Source: an uncultured Ruminiclostridium sp.
Lineage (GTDB): Bacteria; Bacillota; Clostridia; Oscillospirales; Ruminococcaceae
Reading direction: 5' to 3'
Assembly (NCBI GenBank): GCA_934490165.1
Contig: CAKSTB010000014.1
Span: 1-64,000 of the forward strand
Length of the DNA: 64,000 nucleotides
This document shows, piece by piece, positions 6,705-13,455 of the stretch; within the stretch, counting starts at the first letter, position 1; each line of letters starts with the position of its first letter. A program made the translations under genes and the position numbers. Under the pieces are notes generated by a model, which made no database searches, was not told where the DNA came from, and saw nothing but the letters and a program-made list of their open reading frames with translations.

Positions 6705-7643
6705 ATGGAGCAGACAAAGGAAGTTTCATTGCTTGCAAAATTCGACGAGCTTGCGGCAGAAATGGGCTCGGCAAACAAAGCCGCAAATCGCATCGGCATT
6801 CCGGCATCAACAATATCAATGCTCAAAAAGGGAGCGTACAACGGAAATACGGACGCTCAGTTTGCAAAACTCGCCGCATATTTTGACACCAAGACAGAGG
6901 GTGCAGAGGGCTATAGCGAGGTAGATTATGCACCGACAAGCATATCGGAGAAAATCTATCAGACAATCAAGACCTGCCAGATCAAAGGCGGTGTTGCTAT
7001 AGCAACAGGCGATAGCGGTATCGGCAAAACAAAAGCTGTACAGAAATATCACGCAGATAACCCGGTAAATAGTATCGTAATTACTGTGAATCCGTGCTTT
7101 AAATCAGCAAAAGCGGTGCTTAAACTGATTGCGCTTGAGCTGAATGTACCCATATCGCAGGCAACAGATGATTTGTGGCTTGCGATAGCACAGAAGCTAC
7201 ATGACGGTATGGTTATCATCATCGACGAAGGACAGCTGCTGACATTCCACGGAATAGAAACTATCCGTAGCTTTGCCGATTATTTCTCTGACAGAGCTCA
7301 GACGCTCGGCGTTGCTTTCGTAGGCGATAACGGCATCGAAGAAAAATTTGAGGGGAAAACACGGCGCAACTATCGTCAGATCAACAACCGTAAGTGGTTA
7401 TCGCCGAAATTCGTTACTACCGACATCAAGCGTGAGGACGTGGATATGATGTTTCCTCTGCTCGTTTCTTCTCACATGGAGCAGGAACTTGAGTTTCTTC
7501 ACAAAGTTGCTCAGAGCGAAGCCGGGCTCAGAGGAGCGGTCAGACTGTTCTCGCAGGCGTATGATAACGGCTGTTATACCCTTAAAGGTCTTGCATCTAT
7601 GGCAAAGTTTATGCGAATTGATATACGCAGTGTTGTGAGGTGA
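6705..7643 (+). CDS. MuB-type AAA ATPase, target-DNA activator
   Basis: The 312-residue protein has an N-terminal lambda-repressor-like HTH (NKAANRIGIPASTISMLKKG), then an AAA_22 ATPase core with Walker A GDSGIGKT (about 102-109) and Walker B VIIIDEGQ (Asp174, Glu175). Family members bind target DNA, activate the transposase and give target immunity. The coupled position after the transposase is as in Mu (A-B) and Tn552/Tn7-like tniA-tniB pairs. Confidence 0.92.
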   Translation: MEQTKEVSLLAKFDELAAEMGSANKAANRIGIPASTISMLKKGAYNGNTDAQFAKLAAYFDTKTEGAEGYSEVDYAPTSISEKIYQTIKTCQIKGGVAIATGDSGIGKTKAVQKYHADNPVNSIVITVNPCFKSAKAVLKLIALELNVPISQATDDLWLAIAQKLHDGMVIIIDEGQLLTFHGIETIRSFADYFSDRAQTLGVAFVGDNGIEEKFEGKTRRNYRQINNRKWLSPKFVTTDIKREDVDMMFPLLVSSHMEQELEFLHKVAQSEAGLRGAVRLFSQAYDNGCYTLKGLASMAKFMRIDIRSVVR

Positions 7644-7647
7644 CAGT

Positions 7648-7812
7648 ATGCACGGGAAGAAACCATCAAGAGCGCAGTATGATTATCTGAAACGTGCGCA
7701 CATCAACCCTGACAACTGGCTGATTGCCAAAGATACGCCGACAATAATGCTTCTTGTCTGCCGGCATAACAGACAAACAAAGCTGATAAAAAAGGAATGG
7801 TACAATAAATGA
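7648..7812 (+). CDS. DUF6906-like small phage protein, 54 residues
   Basis: ATG follows GAGGTGACAGT. The product starts MHGKKPSRAQYDYLKRAHIN and has the pattern GKKP-(R/T)-x-Q ... L-x-P-x-NWL, recalled from small DUF6906 proteins near phage replication genes; LLVCRHNRQTK and a basic C-terminus follow. Its function is unknown. The stop overlaps the next start (ATGA). Confidence 0.65.
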   Translation: MHGKKPSRAQYDYLKRAHINPDNWLIAKDTPTIMLLVCRHNRQTKLIKKEWYNK

Positions 7813-8072
7813 GAAAATTTTTAAATAATGTTCTGATGCTTGCCGTTGCCTTCTTTGCCGGCACAGCAACCGTAAGCGTAATTGATTATGCAAACGCCGT
7901 TGCCGATCGTCCCGACAACTCAATCGGCGGCGAGGTGCTTATAATTCCACTTATGCTTTTAATTCTCTACATAGGTTGGTTACTGGCAAAGGTGTATTTC
8001 AGCACGGTTATAGCTGATAAAATTTACAACAGCGCATATAAAAAAGGCTATAACAAAGGCAAATCAGAATAA
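7809..8072 (+). CDS. Small membrane protein, two predicted spans
   Basis: The product is 87 residues. Hydrophobic segments at about 7-26 (NVLMLAVAFFAGTATVSVI) and 44-63 (VLIIPLMLLILYIGWLLAKV) are separated by a short acidic loop, and the C-terminus is basic (YKKGYNKGKSE). It is translationally coupled to the gene before it. No family was recognised; a role at the host membrane early in infection is plausible. Confidence 0.65.
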   Translation: MRKFLNNVLMLAVAFFAGTATVSVIDYANAVADRPDNSIGGEVLIIPLMLLILYIGWLLAKVYFSTVIADKIYNSAYKKGYNKGKSE

Positions 8073-8074
8073 TC

Positions 8075-8140
8075 GCAGGGAGCGAAAGCTCCCGTGTAAT
8101 GTCGCCGTGGACGGTCACAAGCCCGTGAAAAGACAGAGTG
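8075..8140 (+). ncRNA. Structured early leader element, copy A
   Basis: The core GGGAGC-GAAA-GCTCCC hairpin is followed by TAATG, a GTC..GAC pairing, then ACGGTCACAAGCCCGT (ACGG/CCGT stem) and CAGAGTG just before the ribosome site of the next gene. The same order recurs at 8486-8560 with different hairpin sequence. Probable cis-acting RNA; mechanism unknown. Confidence 0.5.
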
Positions 8141-8160
8141 TACGAAAGGTGGTGAAAGAA

Positions 8161-8322
8161 ATGAGCAATATGAAACAGATAGAAGTAATAGTTGCCGAAG
8201 CGATGAAATGCGGTATGTCATACGGTCAGTTTGTGGCTAAAAATCCACATTATGTAGCAAGTTTATCGCAGATTGCGGCGATCAGAAAAAAAAGAGGTCA
8301 GAAGCGTCGTGAAATCAACTAA
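8161..8322 (+). CDS. Small basic hypothetical protein, 53 residues
   Basis: ATG follows AAAGGTGGTGAAAGAA. An upstream in-frame GTG (8107) lies inside the leader element and was not chosen. The product (MSNMKQIEVIVAEAMKCGMS, then YGQFVAKNPHYVASLSQIAA and a KKRGQKRR tail) has an HTH-like feel but no certain family. It overlaps the next gene by 14 bases in another frame. Confidence 0.5.
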   Translation: MSNMKQIEVIVAEAMKCGMSYGQFVAKNPHYVASLSQIAAIRKKRGQKRREIN

Positions 8323-8497
8323 TCTACATAGAATGCGTACACCCGAAAGCGAAAAGCGAGATACGGCACAGAAATGTTACTCTTGTGAGTATAAATATCT
8401 CGACGAAAACGGTAGTCCCACTTGCAAGAACAAGCTTATCCCAATTATTGCTTTCGGGTGCTACAGACGAAAAATCTATAAAAATCAGGGAGTATAA
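8309..8497 (+). CDS. Small Cys-rich protein, possible zinc ribbon, 62 residues
   Basis: The GTG start overlaps the end of the preceding gene; ATG at 8332 is an alternative. The product carries CYSCEYK, then CKNK and GCYRR, that is four or more cysteines including one CxxC, which suggests a metal-binding fold. The stop codon lies within the hairpin of leader copy B, so translation may affect that structure. Confidence 0.5.
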   Translation: MKSTNLHRMRTPESEKRDTAQKCYSCEYKYLDENGSPTCKNKLIPIIAFGCYRRKIYKNQGV

Positions 8498-8560
8498 GTT
8501 CCCTGCTCTAATGCAGCTGCTGATCAGCAACGGTCACAAGCCCGTATAAATGCAGAGTGG
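8486..8560 (+). ncRNA. Structured early leader element, copy B
   Basis: GGGAG-TATAAG-TTCCC hairpin, TAATG, the palindrome TGCTGATCAGCA, then the invariant ACGGTCACAAGCCCGT and CAGAGTG. Against copy A the first stem differs in sequence but still pairs, which argues for selection on RNA structure. The AbrB-like gene follows with an AAGGAGG ribosome site. Confidence 0.5.
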
Positions 8561-8587
8561 AGTAATAAAAAACAAGGAGGAACTATT

Positions 8588-8842
8588 ATGGCAATGTTGA
8601 AAAGCAAAAGACTTACAGCTAAGCGGTATGTTTGTCTGCCAAAAGATCTTTGCGAGTATGCAGGTCTGACCCCCGGCGAAGCTATAGACCTTACGGTCGA
8701 TGACAATACCGGTGAAATCCGTATCAGAAAGCACGTTCCCGTATGCAGATTCTGCGGCAATCGCACCGATGCAGTAAATTATCGCGGCGTGGATATATGT
8801 CCGGAGTGTGCGGATGTTATGTCAAAGGCGGTGATAAAATGA
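8588..8842 (+). CDS. AbrB/SpoVT-like swapped-hairpin domain with zinc ribbon
   Basis: The product is 84 residues. Residues 1-48 (KRLTAKRYVCLPKDLCEYAG, then GEAIDLTVDD, GEIRIRKH) follow the AbrB pattern: a strand, PxxL, then L-x-G-x-x-(I/V)-x-(V/L)-x-x-D. Residues 52-78 hold CRFCGN and CPECAD, a probable zinc knuckle. AbrB proteins bind DNA as dimers, so an early transcription regulator is likely. Its stop overlaps the next start (ATGA). Confidence 0.72.
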   Translation: MAMLKSKRLTAKRYVCLPKDLCEYAGLTPGEAIDLTVDDNTGEIRIRKHVPVCRFCGNRTDAVNYRGVDICPECADVMSKAVIK

Positions 8843-9501
8843 CAGTAACTAATGAAATAATTGCCGCAAAAGTAGCCGAAATAGCAAAGCTGACAAAAGA
8901 AAAAGCTGAACTTGAGCTTAAATTCAAGGAGCTTGAAGCGTTCTTTTTGAAGCTTGGCAGTGATAAGCTCCGTGACAGTAAAAGAAGAACCTGCAGTTTT
9001 GAGGATGATGACGGACATGACGTTACATACACCGAAGCCAGAACAGTAAAGATTATATCTCCTGCCGTTCTGAAGCGTCTGATGGGAGACGCTTTCGGCG
9101 ATTTTGTCAAAGAAACAGTCGAGCCGAAGTACACATTTAAGAGCAAAGAGCTTGAGCGCACATTTGCAAGCGTTTATTCAGCCGACATCGCAGTCCCTGA
9201 ACGCAAGCTGACGGTAGACGAGTTCTACGATCAGTTACCGTGCGACGATTCCGCAAAGAGCGCACTTCAAAAGAAGCTTAAAGGTGCGAACTTCCTGACA
9301 GACTGTAAAAACCTTGTTTCGATAGGTGGATTTTCAGATGAAGATGCCGCAGATTATGCGTATCTTTTCTCGGAGTGCCTTGAATGGCAGCGTTTTATGA
9401 CTGTTTTAGATACCATTGAAAGTAAGCGCACTGTAGAAGAGGTCATCAGAGCAATCAACAGTGCTATATCGGTATCTGATACTACGAAAATCACGGTGTA
9501 A
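8839..9501 (+). CDS. Hypothetical early protein with N-terminal coiled coil
   Basis: The product is 220 residues. Residues 10-40 (KVAEIAKLTKEKAELELKFK) are a clear coiled coil. The middle has RRTCSFEDDDGHDVTYTEAR, and the C-terminal half is acidic and helical. Position and coiled-coil start invite comparison with the Mu Gam nuclease inhibitor, but no Gam-specific motif was recognised, so the name was not used. Confidence 0.55.
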   Translation: MTVTNEIIAAKVAEIAKLTKEKAELELKFKELEAFFLKLGSDKLRDSKRRTCSFEDDDGHDVTYTEARTVKIISPAVLKRLMGDAFGDFVKETVEPKYTFKSKELERTFASVYSADIAVPERKLTVDEFYDQLPCDDSAKSALQKKLKGANFLTDCKNLVSIGGFSDEDAADYAYLFSECLEWQRFMTVLDTIESKRTVEEVIRAINSAISVSDTTKITV

Positions 9502-9502
9502 C

Positions 9503-9970
9503 ATGGATATAAAGCAGAAACGCAGGTTCATCTACAGCCTTGGACGTAAGTGCGGACTTGTCGACGATGGGAATAAATCAGATGATCTGCACGGCTTTGT
9601 GTATCAGCTCACACTCAAAGAGTCAATATCGGAACTGAACGATGAGCAGGCGGACATAGTGCTCAAACAATTGCAAGCTAACCTCCGGGCAATAACCCCG
9701 GAGGTCAAGGCATATATAAGCAACGCTCAGATAAGCAAGATTTTCGGGCTTATGTATGAGTTTGCAAAGCTGTCCCCGTCAGCGGTCACCGTCAAAGAAC
9801 GGCTATGCGGCATTATTAAAAAAGAGCTTGGTATTACCGTCAATCCGAAATATGACATTTTCAAAGGCTTTTCAGAACGTCAGGGTGCGGAGCTTATTGA
9901 CACGATCAAACGATATGTTCGGGCGGAAAAGCGTAGGAAGGAGCGTATCGATGGCAAAATCAAAACTTGA
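9503..9970 (+). CDS. GemA / Mu gp16-like (DUF1018) regulator
   Basis: The product is 155 residues. The N-terminal part has the family-like order KxxIYSLGRKCGL - D - LHGFVYQLTLKESISELNDE - EQADIVLKQL. In Mu, GemA modulates host gene expression and lies between B and mor; the same relative place is kept here. The ATG is directly after the previous stop and the ribosome site is weak, suggesting coupling. Similarity is by pattern only. Confidence 0.5.
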   Translation: MDIKQKRRFIYSLGRKCGLVDDGNKSDDLHGFVYQLTLKESISELNDEQADIVLKQLQANLRAITPEVKAYISNAQISKIFGLMYEFAKLSPSAVTVKERLCGIIKKELGITVNPKYDIFKGFSERQGAELIDTIKRYVRAEKRRKERIDGKIKT

Positions 9971-10217
9971 TTATCTGCAGATAAAGCATCTGACAGGAAC
10001 GCAGGCGGAAATAGCTGAGGTGATCGGTATCGAAGCGTATCGCAAGCTTGTCAGCTACTTCGGAGGTGAGCGCATTGCCGTTGCAAAGCCGTCAACGCTT
10101 ATAAGCTTTGCTGTCGCAAGGAATATAGCTGAAGAAAACGGTTATTCCGAAGAGGTCATGACGGCACTGGAGTTGTCTAAAAAAGAACAAGAAAAAATTA
10201 TCGCCGGACTGAAATAG
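9951..10217 (+). CDS. Mor-like middle/late transcription activator, short form
   Basis: The product is 88 residues. AEIAEVIGIEAYRKLVSYFG then GERIAVAKPS matches the Mor N-terminal dimerisation region (E-IAE-IG-EA---LV--FGG-RI-(V/I)PK). The C-terminal helices (AVARNIAEENGYSEEVMTAL) could form the HTH, but the protein is about 40 residues shorter than Mu Mor. As last gene of the early operon it is well placed to turn on the late promoter around 10.8-11.0 kb. Confidence 0.65.
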   Translation: MAKSKLDYLQIKHLTGTQAEIAEVIGIEAYRKLVSYFGGERIAVAKPSTLISFAVARNIAEENGYSEEVMTALELSKKEQEKIIAGLK

Positions 10218-10227
10218 TCCGGCGATA
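10199..10227 (+). terminator. Strong hairpin at the end of the early operon
   Basis: A perfect 12-bp stem (TATCGCCGGACT, 10199-10210, with 10216-10227) closes a GAAAT loop and overlaps the Mor-like stop codon. There is no T-run, so it is either a Rho-type/mRNA-stabilising hairpin or an incomplete intrinsic terminator. Confidence 0.55.
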
Positions 10228-10346
10228 GCTGTTGCACATTATAATTGAAATTAAATAATCAAAATTTAGTAATCAAAAAACAAATTACATAATTTGTATT
10301 ACAGAACTGTTTGACTTAACAGTTTCCGAATGTTTGAAAACAATAT

Positions 10347-10535
10347 TTATTCACGTCCTTTCGTTGGATAATAGATAAAATACCAATATACAAGTTTTAC
10401 ACCTCCAAAAGCAATCATCATCATTCCGAGTTTTCTTAGAACATCTATAATTGTTATTGACATATTTCGATATTTGTGATAAAATCTAAGCACTGGGAAG
10501 CTGAAGTGCTTCCCATCTTGCTTAAATTGGTACAT
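10347..10535 (-). CDS. Tiny membrane protein, up to 62 residues
   Basis: One hydrophobic span (IDVLRKLGMMMIAFGGVKLV, then YWYFIYY) is followed by a charged end (PTKGRE). The start is uncertain: ATG at 10535 lacks a clear ribosome site, and an internal ATG (MSITIID, 38 residues) is possible. A GGGAAGC/GCTTCCC hairpin (10495-10514) lies between the two candidate starts. It follows the 45-residue gene at 10554-10691 on the same strand. Confidence 0.45.
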   Translation of the reverse strand: MYQFKQDGKHFSFPVLRFYHKYRNMSITIIDVLRKLGMMMIAFGGVKLVYWYFIYYPTKGRE

Positions 10536-10553
10536 TTATAGATAGAAAGCTGA

Positions 10554-10691
10554 TTACTGACCTAACATCATTATAATCAACCTTTCGACCACTATAAGCA
10601 CAGTACCTACGATCAAGTCCAGACAAGCACTCGCAAGTATCTGTTCATACTTATGTATGTGCTTTTTGGGCTTTTTCTTATTACCACGCAT
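10554..10691 (-). CDS. Tiny basic-head membrane protein, 45 residues
   Basis: The product starts MRGNKKKPKKHIHKYEQILA and continues with a membrane-spanning segment (SACLDLIVGTVLIVVERLII). GGGAGG lies 11 bases before ATG, and a good promoter lies at 10755-10783. The basic head followed by one span suits a small leftward-expressed lysogenic or regulatory membrane peptide. It is expressed opposite to both early and late operons. Confidence 0.6.
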   Translation of the reverse strand: MRGNKKKPKKHIHKYEQILASACLDLIVGTVLIVVERLIIMMLGQ

Positions 10692-10754
10692 ATCTTGGCT
10701 GACCTCCCTTCCGTATATATTTGTGCAACAGCGACATTTTTCCTTTCCGTATAT

Positions 10755-10783
10755 ATTATATCATTCAATTAAATGATATTCAA
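10755..10783 (-). promoter_or_regulatory. Leftward promoter with palindromic spacer
   Basis: On the minus strand TTGAAT and TATAAT are 17 bases apart. The spacer is a near-perfect palindrome (ATCATT...AATGAT), a likely operator. It would drive the 45-residue membrane protein gene. Confidence 0.65.
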
Positions 10784-10831
10784 TCGAAAAATGTTACAAT
10801 ATATTAAAGCAAAAATCAGCAATAATATCAA

Positions 10832-10860
10832 TTGAATTTTAGCCAATCACATGGTATAAT
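10832..10860 (+). promoter_or_regulatory. Rightward promoter ending at a terminator
   Basis: TTGAAT (10832-10837) and TATAAT (10855-10860) are 17 bases apart. The predicted start point coincides with the first base of the terminator stem at 10866. Confidence 0.65.
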
Positions 10861-10865
10861 ATATC

Positions 10866-10916
10866 AGGTGTGTGTCAGTAACCTCTATGGTTACTGACAC
10901 ACACCTTTATTTTTTT
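10866..10916 (+). terminator. Intrinsic terminator, 18-bp perfect stem
   Basis: Arms 10866-10883 and 10889-10906 pair perfectly around TCTAT and are followed by TTATTTTTTT. It would end early read-through and any transcript begun at the promoter directly upstream. It separates early from late genes. Confidence 0.9.
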
Positions 10917-11000
10917 GTTTTGGTATGTTAAAATGAAATTACATTAAATATAGTACATAAAAATTGCGCATTATAAAGCCATTTGAAAGGATTTTATATA
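10917..11000 (+). promoter_or_regulatory. Probable late-operon promoter region
   Basis: Eighty-four A/T-rich bases lie between the terminator and the first late gene. Weak -10-like words (TTAAAAT, TATAGT) occur without a good -35, as expected for an activator-dependent late promoter. GAAAGGA precedes the first late start codon. Confidence 0.4.
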
Positions 11001-11357
11001 ATGGAAATCGGAACAATACTATCAACGGCTATTAACATAATAATTACAGCCGCAATCGGCATTATATCATATTTTGTTAAGCGTACAATAGACAGGCAGG
11101 ACAAATGCGTTACCAGATCCGAACTCGAAAGCCATATCGATATGATAAAGGAATGTAAGGGCGATATCAAAAACCTGAACGACAGATATGCCACTAAAGC
11201 TGAAGTCGAAGAAATCAAGCACACTATAGACAAGATCGACAGTGCAATTGACGAACTTAAGGATACGGCAGTCAAAAATTCCGAGTTTATCCGTGTTATG
11301 ACACGTCTGGAAACAAAGATAGATAATCTTGCCGATAAGGACAGGAGGGGCAATTGA
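11001..11357 (+). CDS. Mu gp25-like (DUF2730-type) membrane-anchored coiled-coil protein
   Basis: The product is 118 residues. One N-terminal span (about 4-26: STAINIIITAAIGIISYFVK) is followed by a long coiled coil (RSELESHIDMIKECKGDIKN and onward). Mu gp25 has this build and the same place, ahead of gp26 and gp27. Its function is unknown; a holin/spanin-like or packaging accessory role is possible. The stop overlaps the next ATG. Confidence 0.6.
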   Translation: MEIGTILSTAINIIITAAIGIISYFVKRTIDRQDKCVTRSELESHIDMIKECKGDIKNLNDRYATKAEVEEIKHTIDKIDSAIDELKDTAVKNSEFIRVMTRLETKIDNLADKDRRGN

Positions 11358-11677
11358 TGAATATAAAAGATCAGCTCAGGAAAAACAAGTTTATAAAAAA
11401 CAATGGGGCTGTGATCAGAGCAATCAATCTGCTCCGTACCGATTACGTCAATCTCGTAGATGTAACTGCTGCCCTTGAGCCTCAGATTGCTGAAAACGAA
11501 GCACTTGACAGTCTTAATTATCTGCTTGAAGGTGGATATATACGGCTCGTGAAGATACGTTCCGAACAGGCTGTAGAGTGCATCGGCGACGATTATACAC
11601 AGCTTGCAGGTAAGCTGACCGCTAAGGGCATTCAGCTTGTTAACGGTGCTATCGAAGATCCTTGCATAGATCTGTAA
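11357..11677 (+). CDS. Mu gp26-like winged-helix protein
   Basis: The 106-residue product shows a compact winged-helix pattern: AVIRAINLLRTDYVNLVDVT, ALDSLNYLLEGGYIRLVKIR, then a beta wing and a terminal helix (KLTAKGIQLVNG). ATG sits in a TGATG overlap with the preceding gene, with AGGAGGGG upstream. The syntenic Mu protein is also small and uncharacterised. Confidence 0.55.
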   Translation: MNIKDQLRKNKFIKNNGAVIRAINLLRTDYVNLVDVTAALEPQIAENEALDSLNYLLEGGYIRLVKIRSEQAVECIGDDYTQLAGKLTAKGIQLVNGAIEDPCIDL

Positions 11678-11689
11678 GGAGGCGATACT

Positions 11690-12250
11690 ATGAAAAAACG
11701 TAATCGTAAAAGAGGTAAAGTCGACAAGCTGCCGTGCGACATCAGGGAAACCGTTGATATGATGATAAATAACCCGTCAGAATATCGCTACAGTGACATT
11801 GTAGATTTCATCCGTGAAAACGGTTATGAGGTATCGAAATCTTCGGTAGCACGTTATGCACAGGCTCTGAATGCTTCTTTGGAGCAGGTAATGCTTATAA
11901 GCAATAACTTCCGTCTTATAAACGAGGAGCTTGCCAAATATCCGGATCTTGATGTTTCTGAGGCACTGGCACGATTAACAAATCATAAGGTAATGGAAGC
12001 AATTCAGAATTTAAGCGAAGACAGTCTGAAAGACGTGCCGCCAGAAAAGCTGATCGCCGCAGTGCCTTCGCTTATAAAAGCGGCAACATACAAGCGTGAC
12101 ACAGACGCTAAGAACCGTTCTTCCATGGATGCAGCGTATGATGTTTTCAAGGAAGACATCTTCGCCGCTATGGCTAAGGATAATCCTCAGCTGTACTCAC
12201 AGCTTGTCGCATATATCAGAGGTAAGCAGAAAGAGGGTGACGGCGAATGA
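11690..12250 (+). CDS. Mu gp27-like (DUF3486) protein, probable packaging factor
   Basis: The product is 186 residues. LPCDIRETVDMMINNPSEYR, then YSDIVDFIRENGYEVSKSSV and ARYA, is the DUF3486 signature (HTH-like N-terminus), followed by a helical C-terminal half. In Mu-like phages it precedes the terminase genes and may be a small-terminase-type subunit. GGAGG lies at proper distance. The stop overlaps the NusG-like start (ATGA). Confidence 0.75.
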   Translation: MKKRNRKRGKVDKLPCDIRETVDMMINNPSEYRYSDIVDFIRENGYEVSKSSVARYAQALNASLEQVMLISNNFRLINEELAKYPDLDVSEALARLTNHKVMEAIQNLSEDSLKDVPPEKLIAAVPSLIKAATYKRDTDAKNRSSMDAAYDVFKEDIFAAMAKDNPQLYSQLVAYIRGKQKEGDGE

Positions 12251-12735
12251 TATATGTAATATATGTACAGTCAGGATCTGAAACGACTGTTATGTACTCG
12301 ATGCGTGAACTCGGTTATACGGCGTATGTGCCGAGAGAGTTGAACAAGTATCGCAAAAAGGGCGTATGGCACGAGGAGATCAGACCGCTTTTTGACGGTT
12401 ACATATTCTTTCAGACCGACCGCCTGACAGCCGATGATTATTATACCATTCGCAAAATACACGGTGTTGGCAATTTTGTCAGCAAAACAACGTGCCTGTC
12501 CTGCACTGAAGAAGAATATATCATCGGATTATGTCGTAATCCCGATATACTCAAGGTCAGCAAAGGACACATAGAAAATGGCGTATTAAAAATAGACAGC
12601 GGCTATCTCAAACGCTATGAGCACAAAATAGTGAAATTTTCCCGAAGACAGCATAAAGCCGTTATAGAGATCACTCTTTACGGCGAGCCGCACAAGATAA
12701 CCTGTGCGGTCGATATAGACAAGTGCAGTAACTAA
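12247..12735 (+). CDS. NusG-like protein of LoaP type, probable processive antiterminator
   Basis: The 162-residue protein has an NGN domain: MIYVIYVQSGSETTVMYSMR opens as W/I-Y-V-x-x-V-x-(S/T)-G-x-E, then RELNKYRKKGVWHEEIRPLF and DGYIFFQT. A C-terminal KOW-like part follows (LKRYEHKIVKFSRRQHKAVI). The RKKG-W-xxE-xxLFxGY pattern is that of the specialised paralogue LoaP rather than housekeeping NusG. LoaP proteins bind RNA polymerase and a leader hairpin and suppress termination over long operons. Here it is the fourth late gene, followed by a 252-bp leader with hairpins and a terminator-like site, so late-operon antitermination is the natural reading. Confidence 0.78.
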   Translation: MIYVIYVQSGSETTVMYSMRELGYTAYVPRELNKYRKKGVWHEEIRPLFDGYIFFQTDRLTADDYYTIRKIHGVGNFVSKTTCLSCTEEEYIIGLCRNPDILKVSKGHIENGVLKIDSGYLKRYEHKIVKFSRRQHKAVIEITLYGEPHKITCAVDIDKCSN

Positions 12736-12987
12736 GGTGTTGGTCGATACGCTCCCCACCGGAACGGCTGTATACATACGAAAGTAATCTGATTTTCCTC
12801 AAAATCGGAATGGCGAAGCATATCCCGATATAATCCCAACGGGATATTTACCGATAAAAGCGTTTTAATTGCCGTTTAAAACGTTTCAAAAAACAAAGTG
12901 GGATAATTTCACGTCAACATAATCAAATGCAGAATAAGGGCTTTTATAAGGCTCTTTTTCTTTTTGCCCGAAAGGAGTGAGCAAACT
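12736..12987 (+). promoter_or_regulatory. Structured leader ahead of the packaging genes
   Basis: No coding frame is seen. In order: stem 12789-12796/12801-12808 (CTGATTTT-CCTC-AAAATCGG); stem 12820-12827/12840-12847 (ATATCCCG/CGGGATAT); stem 12861-12868/12876-12883 (CGTTTTAA/TTAAAACG); and a weak hairpin 12936-12941/12951-12956 followed by TTTCTTTTT, which looks like an intrinsic terminator just upstream of the next ribosome site. This is the layout expected of an antitermination target. Confidence 0.6.
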
Positions 12988-13455
12988 GTGAGAAAAAGCA
13001 ATCGCAAAAGGGCTATAAACAGCCTTGCAACCGATCTCGACAAATACAAAAAAGCTGATACCGAACAGCGAGTGAATGCCGTTCAAAGTCTGGTCGAATG
13101 CTATCTGAATACATCCGAAAGCAAGCGGCAAAAGGCAATACAACAGATTATCGACCGTTTCGAAGGAGTCAGACAGCTGATAGCCGACAACCCTGAGCTT
13201 GTTCGGGCAGATGTTGAACAGGCACTGATCCGTGCCGCTACCGGTTACACCGTTACAGAACGAAGGGAGCGCATTGTCGGCGGAAGAAAGACTATTGAAA
13301 TAATCACCCGTGAAGTACCGCCTAATCAATCGGCAGTAGAATTTTTCCTTACAAATAATGCCGGTGATGCCTACAGCAAAGCTCCCGTTGCTATGTCAGA
13401 TGACGGTGCAGGCAAGCTTGACGCTATACTGGAGGCAATGAAAAATGTCAAATGA
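12988..13455 (+). CDS. Putative terminase small subunit
   Basis: The product is 155 residues. GTG with AAAGGAGTGAG upstream was chosen over the unsupported TTG at 12964. The N-terminus is basic (RKSNRKR), followed by a helical region (QRVNAVQSLVECYLNTSESK). A central RERIVGGRKTIEIITREVPP resembles the oligomerisation segment of small terminases, and the end is acidic. The gene overlaps the large-subunit gene by 11 bases. Assignment rests on position and pattern. Confidence 0.65.
   Translation: MRKSNRKRAINSLATDLDKYKKADTEQRVNAVQSLVECYLNTSESKRQKAIQQIIDRFEGVRQLIADNPELVRADVEQALIRAATGYTVTERRERIVGGRKTIEIITREVPPNQSAVEFFLTNNAGDAYSKAPVAMSDDGAGKLDAILEAMKNVK

Noticed and set aside
8839..9501. Mu Gam-type nuclease inhibitor
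   Set aside because: Only the coiled-coil start and position agree; no Gam-specific motif could be identified.
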